DNA of 64,000 nt from Haloterrigena turkmenica DSM 5511 (GCF_000025325.1 NC_013743.1:2046001-2110000); one strand, 5' to 3'; positions 1-8,643 are shown, counted from the stretch's first letter. A program made the numbers and translations. Notes: generated from the sequence alone by a model not told the origin.

Positions 1-1
1 C

Positions 2-106
2 GCCGAAGTCAACGAGACCGGCCACGAGGGAGCCGACGATCACCTCGAGGCGGCGAAGGAGGTCTGTGCGGGGATTCTCGAGGACGACGGGTCGACGCCT
101 CCGTAG
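2..106 (+). CDS. 3' end of a truncated upstream gene, function unknown
   Basis: An open frame enters from the left edge and stops at TAG 104-106, giving 34 C-terminal residues that begin AEVNETGHEG and end DDGSTPP. Its acidic, Glu/Ala-rich helical composition and codon use match the neighbouring genes, so it is probably the real end of a gene that starts outside the window. Too little is present to name a family. Confidence 0.5.
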   Translation, partial: AEVNETGHEGADDHLEAAKEVCAGILEDDGSTPP

Positions 107-211
107 TCGGTCCAGTCCCGTTCGACGCGGTCCGACCGTGTGACGCAGCGATTCTTTCTTCCATGGAATAGCCGCCGGCACTTATTGCAGGGCGCGCAAA
201 ATGGTGGAAGT

Positions 212-1609
212 ATGACAGGTTCTCCGTCAGCGCCGGCGCGTACGTTCGAATGGGTCGACGGCGCGATCCCGCGTTACGAGTCGTTCTTTACGGTGGACGA
301 ACACCGCGACCGCGACCGGGCCCTCGCGGCCGAACACGACCTCCTCGAGTACGACGAACGCGGCGAGAGCGCGAACGGCGAGACGCTGTGGACGGTGACC
401 GTCGGCGACGGCGACCGGAGCGCGCTCCTGTTCGGCGCGCCCCACCCGAACGAACCGATCGGGTCGATGACGATCGATTTCCTGCTCCACGAACTCGCGA
501 CGAACGACGAGTTACGGGGGTCACTCGACTACGAATTCGTCTGTCTGCCGGTCGTCGACCCCGACGGCGTTCGGCTCAACGAAGGCTGGTTCGACGGCCC
601 GTTCACGCTCTCGAACTACGCGCAGAACTTCTATCGAACGCCGCCGGACGAGCAGGTCGAGGCTACGTTCCCGGTCGAACGCGAGGGCTACGTCTTCGAC
701 GATCCAGCGCCGGAGACGCGGGTGCTGATGGACCTGATCGAGACCCGCCGCCCGGAGTTCGTCTACAGTTTCCACAACGCCGCGTTCGGCGGCTGTTACT
801 ACTACCTCACCGAGCCCCTCGAACGGCTCTACGACGTGCTCTCGTCGCTCCCGGGGGAGTACGACGTTCCGCTCCACCGAGGCGAACCCGAGTGGTTCGC
901 GATGGAGGCGTTCGACGACGCCGTCTATCGGCTCCCGACCTTCGCGGACCGGTTCGACGACATTCGGGACCGTGACGACGTCAACCCCGAAGCGGCGCTC
1001 CTCGGCGGCAATTCCTACGATTACGCCGACCGATTCAACGAGGACGTTGTCGAACTCGTCGTCGAACTACCGTACTTCCGCGACCCGCAGATACAGGATC
1101 AAACCGAACTCGAGCGCCCTCGCGCGGACGTCATCCGGGACGGGGTTCGAAAACGGCAGACGCTCCTCGAAGAGATGCGAGACGGGGCCGATGCCGTCGC
1201 CGAGCACTTACCGGAGACGCCGATGGCCCGGGAGGCGACGGGGGCTATCCCCCACTTCGAGAACGAACTCGAGTCGAAACTCGAGTGGGCGGAATCGACC
1301 GCGGAGACGGACAGACCGGCGACAGTCGCCCAGCGCGTCGACGAGCACTTCCTCAGGCAGTACCACCTGCTGACGTACCTGGGTATGCTGTTACGATCGA
1401 TCGACCGCGCCGCGATGAGCGCTGACGAGGGCGCTCGCGAGACGCTCGCGGAGACGAAAGCCGCACTCGAGGACGTCTTCTTCGAGCGACTCGAGGATAT
1501 CCGAGCGCGACTCGACTACGAGACGATCCCGATCTGGAAACTCGTCGCGATCCAGGCCCGCGCGGGACTGCTCTGTCTGGACTACCTGCAGAACCGACCC
1601 GATAGGTGA
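212..1609 (+). CDS. M14-family zinc carboxypeptidase-like metallohydrolase
   Basis: The frame is open from 140, but the ATG at 212 gives a normal acidic N-terminus, while residues upstream are basic and atypical; 465 aa from there. A His-Pro-Asn-Glu motif at residues 78-81 (HxxE zinc ligands) and Ser-Phe-His at about 187-188 (third ligand) fit the M14 peptidase/aspartoacylase fold. An Asn-Tyr-Ala-Gln-Asn-Phe-Tyr-Arg stretch could supply the substrate-carboxylate-binding Asn/Arg, and a Val-Glu-Leu-Pro stretch near 280 the general-base Glu. The C-terminal 140 residues are helical and unassigned. No signal peptide, so likely cytoplasmic. The substrate cannot be told from sequence. Confidence 0.75.
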   Translation: MTGSPSAPARTFEWVDGAIPRYESFFTVDEHRDRDRALAAEHDLLEYDERGESANGETLWTVTVGDGDRSALLFGAPHPNEPIGSMTIDFLLHELATNDELRGSLDYEFVCLPVVDPDGVRLNEGWFDGPFTLSNYAQNFYRTPPDEQVEATFPVEREGYVFDDPAPETRVLMDLIETRRPEFVYSFHNAAFGGCYYYLTEPLERLYDVLSSLPGEYDVPLHRGEPEWFAMEAFDDAVYRLPTFADRFDDIRDRDDVNPEAALLGGNSYDYADRFNEDVVELVVELPYFRDPQIQDQTELERPRADVIRDGVRKRQTLLEEMRDGADAVAEHLPETPMAREATGAIPHFENELESKLEWAESTAETDRPATVAQRVDEHFLRQYHLLTYLGMLLRSIDRAAMSADEGARETLAETKAALEDVFFERLEDIRARLDYETIPIWKLVAIQARAGLLCLDYLQNRPDR

Positions 1610-1785
1610 CGGCGAACGGGAACCGATATCTCGACCCGGACGGGCCGCGTACGCGAACGCCCGCGACTCGCGTCGGGACGATCGGCGTCGCTCGAGCGTT
1701 GGGTCGGTGTCTCGGCGATACCGCGAGCGGCTCGTGATCGTCCCGCGATCGGTCGAGCGTGCGGCTGAACGAAAATATCATAATT

Positions 1786-1794
1786 TTATGTGAC
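1786..1794 (+). promoter_or_regulatory. possible TATA region for the F420 oxidoreductase gene
   Basis: An AT-rich island (TTTTATGTG within AATATCATAATTTTATG) stands out in GC-rich sequence, about 55-70 nt upstream of the ATG 1845 and GTG 1860 start candidates. It is the only plausible archaeal TATA/BRE region in this intergenic stretch. Confidence 0.35.
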
Positions 1795-1844
1795 TGGCTG
1801 TCGCGGTAGCGGACGATGACAGTCAGCCGACCGATTCGACCGCT

Positions 1845-2918
1845 GTGGAGGGCGGATCCGTGAACGCCGAGTTGGACCTGCTGGTGCGGCTCACCGACTA
1901 CGAGCGGCCGCAGGACGTCGCCGACCGCGCCGTGCAGGCCGAGGAATTGGGCTTCGACCGCATCACGGTCGGCGAGACGACCGGCTGGAACATCATCCCG
2001 CCGCTGACGCTGGCCGCCGACCGCACCGACGAACTGGGCATCTCGAACGACGTCGTCTCGCCGTACGGCCGCTCGCCGGCGCTGCTCGCCCAGACTGCGC
2101 TGACGATGCACGACGCCTCCGACGGGCGATTCCGCCTCGGCCTCGGCCCGAGTTCGCCCGCGATCACCGAGCGCTGGCACGGCCTCGAGTTCGACCGGCC
2201 GCTCCGGCGCACCCGCGAGGTCATCGAGGTAATTCGGTCGGTCTACGAAGACGGAAATCCCGCCTACGAGGGCGAGATTTTCGACATCGCCGGGCTCAAC
2301 TACGAGCGCGAGGTGCCCGAGAGCCCGCCGCCGATCGACCTCGGGACGCTCGGCCCGACGGCCACCGAGATGGCCGGTCGCTTCGGCGACGGCTGGGCGC
2401 CCCAGCTCTTCACGAAAGCGGGCCTCGAGGACCGGCTGGCGGACCTTGAGCGCGGTTATCAGATGCGATCTGATAGGCCGTCAGAACGTACCCGTTCTGA
2501 CGACGGTGCCGAACTCGCGGACAAGCGCCTCGAGGACCTGCGCGTGGCCCCGATCGTCCGCGGGATCGCCAGCGAGGACCGCGAGACCGCGCGGGCGAAG
2601 GCGCGGTCGACGATCGCGTTCATGCTCGGCGCCTACGGCCCCTACTACGGCGATTCGGTCGCCGAGCAGGGGTACGCCGACGTCGTCGACGAGATCCGGG
2701 TCGCCTGGCAGGAGCGAGACACCGACGCGATGGCCGCCGCCCTCCCCGACGACGTGCTGGACGACCTTGCGCCCGCGGGGACGTCCGCGGAGGTCCGCGA
2801 GTGGGTCGAGGAGTACGCGAGCCTCGAGGCCGTCGACGCGGTTCGGATCGGCTTCGTCAACGAGATGAGCGAAGCGGAGAAGGAGACGACGATGGAAGCG
2901 GTCGCCGATCTCTCATAG
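1845..2918 (+). CDS. LLM-class F420-dependent oxidoreductase (luciferase-like, Mer-related)
   Basis: 357 aa from ATG 1845; a GTG at 1860 (MNAELDLLVR) is an equally plausible start. The TIM-barrel luciferase-like pattern is visible: a beta1 strand, then AEELGFDRITVGE, SPYGRSPALLAQTALT and RLGLGPSSPAI. This matches F420-dependent oxidoreductases related to 5,10-methylenetetrahydromethanopterin reductase, probably the haloarchaeal NP1902A-type family. Expected role is hydride transfer with reduced coenzyme F420; substrate unknown. An unusual hydrophilic insert at about residues 205-223 (YQMRSDRPSERTRSDDGAE) is encoded by two perfect palindromes at 2457-2502 and looks foreign to the fold. Confidence 0.85.
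   Translation: MEGGSVNAELDLLVRLTDYERPQDVADRAVQAEELGFDRITVGETTGWNIIPPLTLAADRTDELGISNDVVSPYGRSPALLAQTALTMHDASDGRFRLGLGPSSPAITERWHGLEFDRPLRRTREVIEVIRSVYEDGNPAYEGEIFDIAGLNYEREVPESPPPIDLGTLGPTATEMAGRFGDGWAPQLFTKAGLEDRLADLERGYQMRSDRPSERTRSDDGAELADKRLEDLRVAPIVRGIASEDRETARAKARSTIAFMLGAYGPYYGDSVAEQGYADVVDEIRVAWQERDTDAMAAALPDDVLDDLAPAGTSAEVREWVEEYASLEAVDAVRIGFVNEMSEAEKETTMEAVADLS
2457..2502. repeat. double palindromic insertion inside the F420 oxidoreductase gene
   Basis: Two adjacent perfect inverted repeats. The first is TATCAGAT-GCG-ATCTGATA (2457-2475, 8-bp arms, 3-nt loop). The second is CGTCAGAACG-TACC-CGTTCTGACG (2479-2502, 10-bp arms, 4-nt loop). The block is AT-richer than its host gene, preserves the frame and encodes a charged, low-complexity peptide. 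Similar in-frame palindromes lie at 24457-24477 and 51450-51468. Confidence 0.8.
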
Positions 2919-2934
2919 ACTCCCGCCGCCGGAC

Positions 2935-2963
2935 CGATATCGGCGATATCGGGCGATATACGG
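2935..2963. promoter_or_regulatory. phased CGATATCGG repeats upstream of a winged-helix gene
   Basis: Three near-identical units CGATATCGG (2935-2943), CGATATCGG (2944-2952) and CGATATACGG (2954-2963) repeat every 9-10 bp, followed by a related CCCATATGCGG. They lie about 50 bp before the TATA box of the DUF7344 regulator at 3043. Each core, GATATC, is itself a palindrome. This is a candidate operator; no binding protein can be assigned. Confidence 0.4.
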
Positions 2964-3013
2964 CCCATATGCGGGGTATGTGGTCGTGTGTTTCGATCGA
3001 ACTCACAGGTTGG

Positions 3014-3020
3014 TTAAATA
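3014..3020 (+). promoter_or_regulatory. TATA box for the DUF7344 gene at 3043
   Basis: TTAAATA is centred about 26 nt upstream of the ATG at 3043, the spacing expected for a leaderless haloarchaeal transcript. This supports 3043 over the upstream start at 2980. Confidence 0.6.
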
Positions 3021-3042
3021 CCTCGCGCCGCCTATAGCGGCT

Positions 3043-3438
3043 ATGACCCCACCCATCAACTCACCGGCGGCGGACCTCGAATTCGACGATTCCAGCGCCG
3101 ACGCCGTCGATACGGCGATGGGGATCCTGGCGGACCGCAACCGCCGAGCGGTGTTGCGGTATCTCGACCGGTCCGACGGCACCGCCACGCTGACCGAACT
3201 CGCAGAGGCGATCGCGACCGACACCCGAAACCCGGATCCGACGACGATCTCTGACCTCGCTGACGTCTCCTCGCGGGACGTTCGAGAGGTCCGCATCTCG
3301 CTGCACCATCTCCACGTCCCGAAGCTGGACGCCGCCGGTGCGATCGACTACGACCGGAAGACGGAGACGCTGACGCTTCTCGATCAGGGGCGGACGCTCC
3401 TGGAGCGACAGGAGGCCGTCCGCGGTCCGCTCCGATAG
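3043..3438 (+). CDS. DUF7344-type winged-helix transcriptional regulator
   Basis: 131 aa. The start is ATG 3043 because a TATA box sits 26 nt upstream; the frame also extends to 2980. An N-terminal ILADRNRRAVLRYL helix, then TLTELAEAI, and a wing region LHHLHVPKLDAAGAIDYD are typical of the haloarchaeal DUF7344 family, which has an ArsR-like HTH fold. It probably acts as a DNA-binding regulator. A paralogue with the same HxHxPKLD signature lies at 5256-5657. Target genes are unknown; the phased repeats at 2935-2963 suggest possible autoregulation. Confidence 0.8.
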   Translation: MTPPINSPAADLEFDDSSADAVDTAMGILADRNRRAVLRYLDRSDGTATLTELAEAIATDTRNPDPTTISDLADVSSRDVREVRISLHHLHVPKLDAAGAIDYDRKTETLTLLDQGRTLLERQEAVRGPLR

Positions 3439-3480
3439 CGCCCGCCTCGAGTTCGCTCTTCTCCCGCGATCGGTCCGCCG

Positions 3481-4446
3481 TTACGGCTCGAGGACCAGCT
3501 TCCCGAGGAAGCTGTCGCTCATCACGTCGCGCTGGGCCTGGGCGGCCTCCGCCAAGTCGTACGTCTGTGCGAGTTCGATCGACAGCCCATCGGTCGCCAT
3601 GAGGTGGGCGACGCCGCGCAGCGGAACGCGCAGGTCCGGCGTGTTGAACATGCTCATGAACTGGTAGCTGACGTCCTTCGAGCGGGCGGCGCCGTCGTTC
3701 GAGAAGCCCGGATCGGGACTGTTCTCGCCGATGCCGACGACGCGACAGCCCGTCGCGGCGACGTCCGCGTCGAACTGGAGGTAGTCGTCCAGCCGGTGGT
3801 CCAGTACGGCGTCGACGCCGCCGTCGCTGGCCTCGAGGACGGCGTCCGCGAGGTCGTCGCGCGCGTAGTCGAGGACGGTTTCGGCGCCGAGGTCCTCGAG
3901 GGTCTCGTGATACTCGTCCGAAGCGGTAGTGATGACCCGGGCGCTGACCGCGTCGGCGATCTGGACCGCGGCGTGGCCGACGCCGCCGGAGCCGCCGTGG
4001 ACCAGACAGTACTCTGCGGGGTCGAGCGCGGCGTGGTCGACCAGCGCGCGCCAGGCGGTAACGGCGGCGACGCCCGCCGCGCCGGCCTCGGCCAGATCCG
4101 CGCCGTCGGGCAGCTGGACCACTCGGTCCGTCGGCACCGTCGCGTACTCGGCGTAGGCGCCCTGGAAACCGCCGTTGCCGATCCCGGTCCCGAAGACGCG
4201 GTCGCCCTCCGAAAATTCGTCGACGCCTGCGCCGGTCTCGGCGACGACACCGGCGAAGTCGACGCCCGGGGTGAAGGGGACATCGACCGGCTCGTACGAC
4301 CCGTCCCGGAAGTAGGTGTCGACGGGGTTGACTCCCGCCGCGGCCACCTCGAGGAGGAGTTCGTCCGCGCCGGGCTCGGGTCGGTCGACGTCGTCTACTT
4401 GCAGTACGTCCGCGTCGCCGTGTTCGTGAAGGCGTACAGCGCGCAT
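3481..4446 (-). CDS. NADPH:quinone oxidoreductase / zinc-type alcohol dehydrogenase-like (MDR)
   Basis: 321 aa from ATG at 4446 (MRAVRLHEHG); upstream residues to 4548 are Cys/Arg-rich and unlike a haloarchaeal N-terminus. The GroES-like N-terminal half includes AAGVNPVDTYFRDG and TPGVDFAGVV, and the Rossmann half has VHGGSGGVGHAAVQIA for NADPH. Cysteine ligands for structural or catalytic zinc are absent, which points to the quinone oxidoreductase (QOR) branch of the MDR superfamily. Likely cytoplasmic NADPH-dependent reduction of quinones or activated alkenes; exact substrate unknown. Divergent from the DJ-1 gene 135 bp away, so the two may share a stress-related control region. Confidence 0.85.
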   Translation of the reverse strand: MRAVRLHEHGDADVLQVDDVDRPEPGADELLLEVAAAGVNPVDTYFRDGSYEPVDVPFTPGVDFAGVVAETGAGVDEFSEGDRVFGTGIGNGGFQGAYAEYATVPTDRVVQLPDGADLAEAGAAGVAAVTAWRALVDHAALDPAEYCLVHGGSGGVGHAAVQIADAVSARVITTASDEYHETLEDLGAETVLDYARDDLADAVLEASDGGVDAVLDHRLDDYLQFDADVAATGCRVVGIGENSPDPGFSNDGAARSKDVSYQFMSMFNTPDLRVPLRGVAHLMATDGLSIELAQTYDLAEAAQAQRDVMSDSFLGKLVLEP

Positions 4447-4581
4447 CTCGTTGGTATCATGCCCGCAGAGGCGTATAAGGCTACAGTTCCCAGTGGCACG
4501 CGGAACCGTCCGATCGGGCGAGCCGCTTCGGCTGCACCAGCAAGTCAAACGCTTGTCCGCTCGCCGCGCCTGTTCGAAAAT

Positions 4582-5145
4582 ATGGTAGATATCGACGTCG
4601 ACGGCAGCGAACTCGAGGACGTGACGGTCGCTGTCTTCCTCGCGCAGGAGGGCACCGAGGAGGTGGAGTTCGTCGAACCGACGGACCTCGTCACCGACGC
4701 CGGTGCGACGGTCGACGTGGTCGGCAGCGAGACCGGCGAAGGACAGACTGTGAACAACGACTTAGAAGGGAGCGAGAGCTACGAAATCAAGAAGTCCTTC
4801 GACGAGATTTCCGCGGACGACTACGACGCGGTGATCGTCCCCGGCGGCACCGTCGGCGCGGACACCCTCCGGACGTACGACGAGGGCGTCGACCTGCTCC
4901 GTCAACACGTCGAGGCCGGCAAACCGACGGCCGTCATCTGTCACGGCCCGTGGACGCTGGTCGAGGCCGATGTCGTCGACGGAAAGCAACTGACCTCCTA
5001 CCACAGCCTCCAGACCGATGTCCGCAACGCCGGCGGCGAGTGGGTCGACGAGGCGGTCGTCGTCGACGACGGCCTGATCACGAGCCGGAATCCGGACGAC
5101 CTCGAGGTCTTCTGTGAGACGATCCTCGAGGAATTCGCACAGTAG
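4582..5145 (+). CDS. DJ-1/PfpI family glyoxalase/deglycase-like protein
   Basis: 187 aa from ATG 4582; the frame is open far upstream but that part is antisense to the oxidoreductase. The flavodoxin-like DJ-1 fold is clear: VTVAVFLAQEGTEEVEF with the conserved acidic residue, DYDAVIVPGGT, and the nucleophile elbow AVICHGPWTL with the catalytic Cys followed by His. It ends in ITSRNPDDLEVFCETI. The family includes glyoxalase III-type, chaperone and peptidase-like members; a stress-protective enzyme is likely. A second member lies at 35320-35916. Confidence 0.88.
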   Translation: MVDIDVDGSELEDVTVAVFLAQEGTEEVEFVEPTDLVTDAGATVDVVGSETGEGQTVNNDLEGSESYEIKKSFDEISADDYDAVIVPGGTVGADTLRTYDEGVDLLRQHVEAGKPTAVICHGPWTLVEADVVDGKQLTSYHSLQTDVRNAGGEWVDEAVVVDDGLITSRNPDDLEVFCETILEEFAQ

Positions 5146-5255
5146 GGAACTGACGGCGTTTTGTTACTCGGTTACTCAAAACAGCGGTCGGCGATGAAAA
5201 TGTTGCCCGTTTAACGGCATTGGGTGTGTTACGGAAAAACTGGGTGAAACACCGA

Positions 5256-5657
5256 ATGACCGATCGCATGTTCGATGCGCTCGCGGACGGCTATCGGCGG
5301 GAGCTGCTGGTCGACCTGCTGGATCACGCGCCACGGCGGGTCTCACAGCCCGCCGGCACCTCGTGGGAGATCACCGAGTCGAACGACGGGCTGCTTCGCA
5401 GACACCTCTCGAGTTCCCGAGCGATACCGGACGCCGACGAAGCGCTCCTTCGCGCCCACCACATCCACCTCCCGAAGCTGGACGACTACGGGTACGTCGA
5501 GTGGGATCGGGACGAGCACCGCGTGACGCGGGGCCCCCGATTCGACGAGATCAGGCCGATCGTCGAACTCCTGGACGGACGGCGGGACGAACTCCCCGCG
5601 GAGTGCCTCCGAGACCCCGAGGAGGCGCCTCGAGTCGTCGGTCGATCGTCGAAGTGA
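5256..5657 (+). CDS. DUF7344-type winged-helix regulator (second copy)
   Basis: 133 aa from ATG 5256 (MTDRMFDALADGYRRELL). The helix LADGYRRELLVDLLDH and the signature AHHIHLPKLDDYGYVEWD align with the protein at 3043-3438, so this is a DUF7344 winged-helix protein. The middle is shorter and includes a Ser/Arg-rich stretch. Probably a DNA-binding regulator. It lies just downstream of the DJ-1 gene in the same direction, with its own 110-bp leader containing an AT-rich segment near 5190-5210. Confidence 0.75.
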   Translation: MTDRMFDALADGYRRELLVDLLDHAPRRVSQPAGTSWEITESNDGLLRRHLSSSRAIPDADEALLRAHHIHLPKLDDYGYVEWDRDEHRVTRGPRFDEIRPIVELLDGRRDELPAECLRDPEEAPRVVGRSSK

Positions 5658-5693
5658 CTGGCGGATCGCCGGCACCCACCCCGTTCTCGGATC

Positions 5694-6815
5694 CTATCGA
5701 ACCGCTCGCGTCGCGTCGTCGATGATCTCGAGGGCGTCCTTCAGGTCCTCGGTACCCGTCGCGTACGAGAGCCGGGCGTACCCCTCGCCGTGCTCGCCGA
5801 AGGCGTCGCCCGGAACCACGACCACGCCGCGGTCCAGCACTTCCTCGCACCAGCCCTCGGGCACCTTCGGCATCGCGTAGAAGGCCCCCGCCGGCGTCGG
5901 CACCTCGAGGCCGGCGTCCTCGAGGCCGTCGACGACGAGGTCGCGTCGCCGCTCGAAGGTCTCGACCATCTCTTCGACCGGCTCCTGCGGTCCCGTCAGG
6001 GCCGCCTCGGCCGCGTACTGGGCGGGCGCGGAGGCACAGGCCTGGCCGTACTGGTGGACGCGCAGCATCCGCTCGATGCGGCGGTTGGAGGCGGCGACCC
6101 AGCCGAGTCGCCACCCGGTCATCGAGTAGGTCTTGGAACAGGCGCTGACGACGACCACGTTGTCGGTCTCGGCGAACTCCATCGGCGAGTGATGTGCGCC
6201 CTCGAAGACGATGTGTTCGTAGACCTCGTCGGAGAGACAGAGCACGTCGTGTTCGTCGGCGATGCGGGCGAACTCGCGCATATCCGCCTCGCTCTGGACC
6301 GCGCCGGTCGGGTTCGCCGGGCTGTTGACGATGAAGACGGCGGTGTCGTCGGTGATGGCTTCCTCGACGGTCGCGGGATCGAGCGTGAGGTCCTCGCGCA
6401 ACGGCACCGGTTTGGTCGTCCCGTCTGCGATTTCGGTCAGCGCGTCGTAGGAGACGAAGCCGGGATCTGGGAAGATGACCTCCTCGCCCGGATCGACGTG
6501 GGCCTGAAGGACGAGGTGCAGCGCCTCGCTGCCGCCCGAGGTCGCGATGACGTCCTCGGGATCGATCTCGAGGCCGTAGTCCCGGTCGTACTTCGCCGAG
6601 ATCGCTTCTCGGAGGCTGCGCGTCCCCTTGTTCGACGTGTATGCGTCCGTGCGGCCCGATTCGATCGCTTCGATCGCCCCGCGGCGAGCGTGGGCGGGCG
6701 TCGGAAAGTCTGGCTGTCCCAGCCCGAGGTTGATCGCGTCCTCGCTCGCGGCTTCGAACACTTCGCGGATCCCGCTGATCGACACCTGCTCGACTCGGTT
6801 GGCGAACTCGGTCAT
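5694..6815 (-). CDS. pyridoxal-phosphate aminotransferase, class I/II
   Basis: 373 aa from ATG 6815 (MTEFANRVEQVSISGIREVF); the frame continues upstream to 7073 but has no haloarchaeal character there. Visible features are NLGLGQPDFPTPAHARRG near the N-terminus, TSGGSEALHLVLQAH, NSPANPTGAVQ (substrate/PLP Asn), LSDEVYEHIVFEG (PLP Asp/Tyr) and SACSKTYSMTGWRLGW with the Schiff-base Lys. This is the aspartate/aromatic aminotransferase subgroup I-gamma common in archaea. It transfers amino groups between an amino acid and 2-oxoglutarate in the cytoplasm; amino-acid preference cannot be inferred. Confidence 0.92.
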   Translation of the reverse strand: MTEFANRVEQVSISGIREVFEAASEDAINLGLGQPDFPTPAHARRGAIEAIESGRTDAYTSNKGTRSLREAISAKYDRDYGLEIDPEDVIATSGGSEALHLVLQAHVDPGEEVIFPDPGFVSYDALTEIADGTTKPVPLREDLTLDPATVEEAITDDTAVFIVNSPANPTGAVQSEADMREFARIADEHDVLCLSDEVYEHIVFEGAHHSPMEFAETDNVVVVSACSKTYSMTGWRLGWVAASNRRIERMLRVHQYGQACASAPAQYAAEAALTGPQEPVEEMVETFERRRDLVVDGLEDAGLEVPTPAGAFYAMPKVPEGWCEEVLDRGVVVVPGDAFGEHGEGYARLSYATGTEDLKDALEIIDDATRAVR

Positions 6816-6963
6816 GCCTAAACCGGTGGGGTCGACCCCGATAACGCTTGCTGTGTTCGCCGTCGCCGCCGCGCAGCGGGCCACGCCGATTCGACTAATT
6901 TCGCCGCGCTGACAGCCGAGCCGGCCTGCCACAAGGAATATACAGTTGCTGACGAAGGTCAGA

Positions 6964-7623
6964 ATGATGACTACGTTTCGCCGAACGGTTCTCGCGACCG
7001 GAGCGACTGGCGCGCTCGCGCTCGCGGCCGGCTGTCTCGATTTCGCGCTCGGAAACGGCCCGCTCGAGGTCACGGCCGAACGCGCGGCACCGACCGACAG
7101 CGCGCTCGAAACGGCCGGCTACGAGGAACGCGCGACCGAGCAGCGATCGATCGAGGAGCGCGTCGACGTCGGCGTCGAGCGCGACGTCGAAGCGACGGTC
7201 TGGCTCTCGACGTACACGAAAGAAATCGAATTCCGCGGCACCGCGGGCGAGGGCTGTGCGTTCGCCGCGATTTCGATCCCCGACGTCTCGGTCGCGGGCC
7301 GGTCGTTCAACCCAATCGGGGAGTTGAGCAACGAGGAACTGCTCTCGGAGTACGGCGGCGAACTCGAGCGCGGCGGCGCCTCGATCGAGAACCTCACCCA
7401 CCGGGAGTCGTTCGGCCTCGAGATTCTCGGTGACGGACGGTCCGTCGACGTGTTCGAGGGAACGACGACGTTCGAGGGCGAACGGATCGACGTCGACATC
7501 GTAGTGACGTCGTTCGCACACGAGGGTGATCGGCTAGTGCTGGTCGGCAGTTATCCGGCCGCGCTCGCCGCGGAGTCGGCGACCGCCGAGGAACTAATGG
7601 AGTCCGTCGAACACCCTGTCTGA
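6964..7623 (+). CDS. DUF6517 family secreted lipoprotein
   Basis: 219 aa from ATG 6964 (another ATG follows at 6967). The N-terminus TTFRRTVLATGATGALALAAGC has an arginine pair, a hydrophobic stretch and an LAAGC lipobox, so it is a predicted exported, lipid-anchored protein. The body (LEVTAERAAPTDSALE, ATVWLSTYTKEI, NLTHRESFGLEILGDG) matches the haloarchaeal DUF6517 family, whose function is not known. It is transcribed divergently from the aminotransferase. Confidence 0.8.
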   Translation: MMTTFRRTVLATGATGALALAAGCLDFALGNGPLEVTAERAAPTDSALETAGYEERATEQRSIEERVDVGVERDVEATVWLSTYTKEIEFRGTAGEGCAFAAISIPDVSVAGRSFNPIGELSNEELLSEYGGELERGGASIENLTHRESFGLEILGDGRSVDVFEGTTTFEGERIDVDIVVTSFAHEGDRLVLVGSYPAALAAESATAEELMESVEHPV

Positions 7624-7779
7624 GCGGGCTGCCGCTCGATATCCGGGCTCGAGTCCATCGAATTAACAGCGAGAGCGATACGTCTCAACCGTCCGAACCA
7701 CTCGTTCTGTTTCCGTTTTCCAACACGGCGCCGTCGCTCCCTCGATCGCGCGCGAAAAAGTAGGTCGATTCGTCGGCCG

Positions 7780-8643
7780 TTAGTAGAACTCGCGGACGAG
7801 GTCCATCGCGTCCTCGGGCGCACCGTCGGGGATCTCGGACATGTCCTCGGTGACGCCGTGTTTCTCGTGGTACGGGACGGAGTTTTCGTCCTGGTACATG
7901 ACGCCCTGGTACTCCTTGTCGCTGTCGAGGATGACCTCCTTGGCGGCCTCGTAGTCGTTGGGGTCGTGACCTTCGTCCTGGAGGTCGACGAGGTTGTCGC
8001 GGAAGTAGTCGTAGGTGTCGACGTCGTTGAACGTGACGCAGGGGCTGAAGACGTTGACGAAGCCGAAGCCGTCGTGTTCGATCGCTTCCTGGATGATCTC
8101 CTGGTGGCGCAGCGCGTCGGAGGCGAAGGACTGGGCGATGAACGAAGCGCCCGAAGCCAGCGCCAGGGCCAGCGGATTGACCGGCGGCTGCTTGGGGCCT
8201 TCGGGGGTCGTCGACGTCTCGAAGTCCGACCGCGAGGTCGGCGAGGCCTGTCCCTTCGTCAGGCCGTAGATGCGGTTGTCCATGACGACGTAGGACATGT
8301 CGACGTTCCGGCGGACGGCGTGGACGAAGTGACCGGCACCGATCGAGTAGCCGTCACCGTCCCCGCCGGCGGCCATGACCTCGATGTCCGGACGGGCCAT
8401 CTTGACGCCGGTGGCGACCGGGAGCGCACGGCCGTGGACCCCGTGGAGGGCGTAGCTGTGCATGTAGGTCCCGATCTTGCCGGAACAGCCGATCCCGGCC
8501 ACCACGAACGTGTTGTCGGGGTCGTTGCCGGTTTCGGCGAGGGCTTTCATCATGCCGTTCATCGTCCCGAAGTCGCCGCATCCGGGACACCAGGTCGGCT
8601 GCTTGTCGGATTTGAAGTCGGTGAATCGTACGTCTGAGCTCAT
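7780..8643 (-). CDS. korB: 2-oxoacid:ferredoxin oxidoreductase, beta subunit
   Basis: 287 aa. The thiamine-diphosphate subunit: CPGCGDFGTMNGMMKAL near residue 18 (cluster/TPP-side Cys), GIGCSGKIGTY and the TPP-Mg motif GDGDGYSIGAGHF followed by VVMDNRIYGLTKGQASPTS. With the alpha subunit it oxidatively decarboxylates 2-oxoacids to acyl-CoA, reducing ferredoxin; haloarchaea use such enzymes in place of 2-oxoacid dehydrogenase complexes. Its start overlaps the alpha stop by 4 bp, so translation is likely coupled. Pyruvate versus 2-oxoglutarate specificity cannot be settled from sequence. Confidence 0.93.
   Translation of the reverse strand: MSSDVRFTDFKSDKQPTWCPGCGDFGTMNGMMKALAETGNDPDNTFVVAGIGCSGKIGTYMHSYALHGVHGRALPVATGVKMARPDIEVMAAGGDGDGYSIGAGHFVHAVRRNVDMSYVVMDNRIYGLTKGQASPTSRSDFETSTTPEGPKQPPVNPLALALASGASFIAQSFASDALRHQEIIQEAIEHDGFGFVNVFSPCVTFNDVDTYDYFRDNLVDLQDEGHDPNDYEAAKEVILDSDKEYQGVMYQDENSVPYHEKHGVTEDMSEIPDGAPEDAMDLVREFY

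Noticed and set aside
3604-4581. Extension of the DJ-1 gene upstream to 3604
   Set aside because: That part is antisense to the quinone oxidoreductase; the DJ-1 fold begins at 4582.
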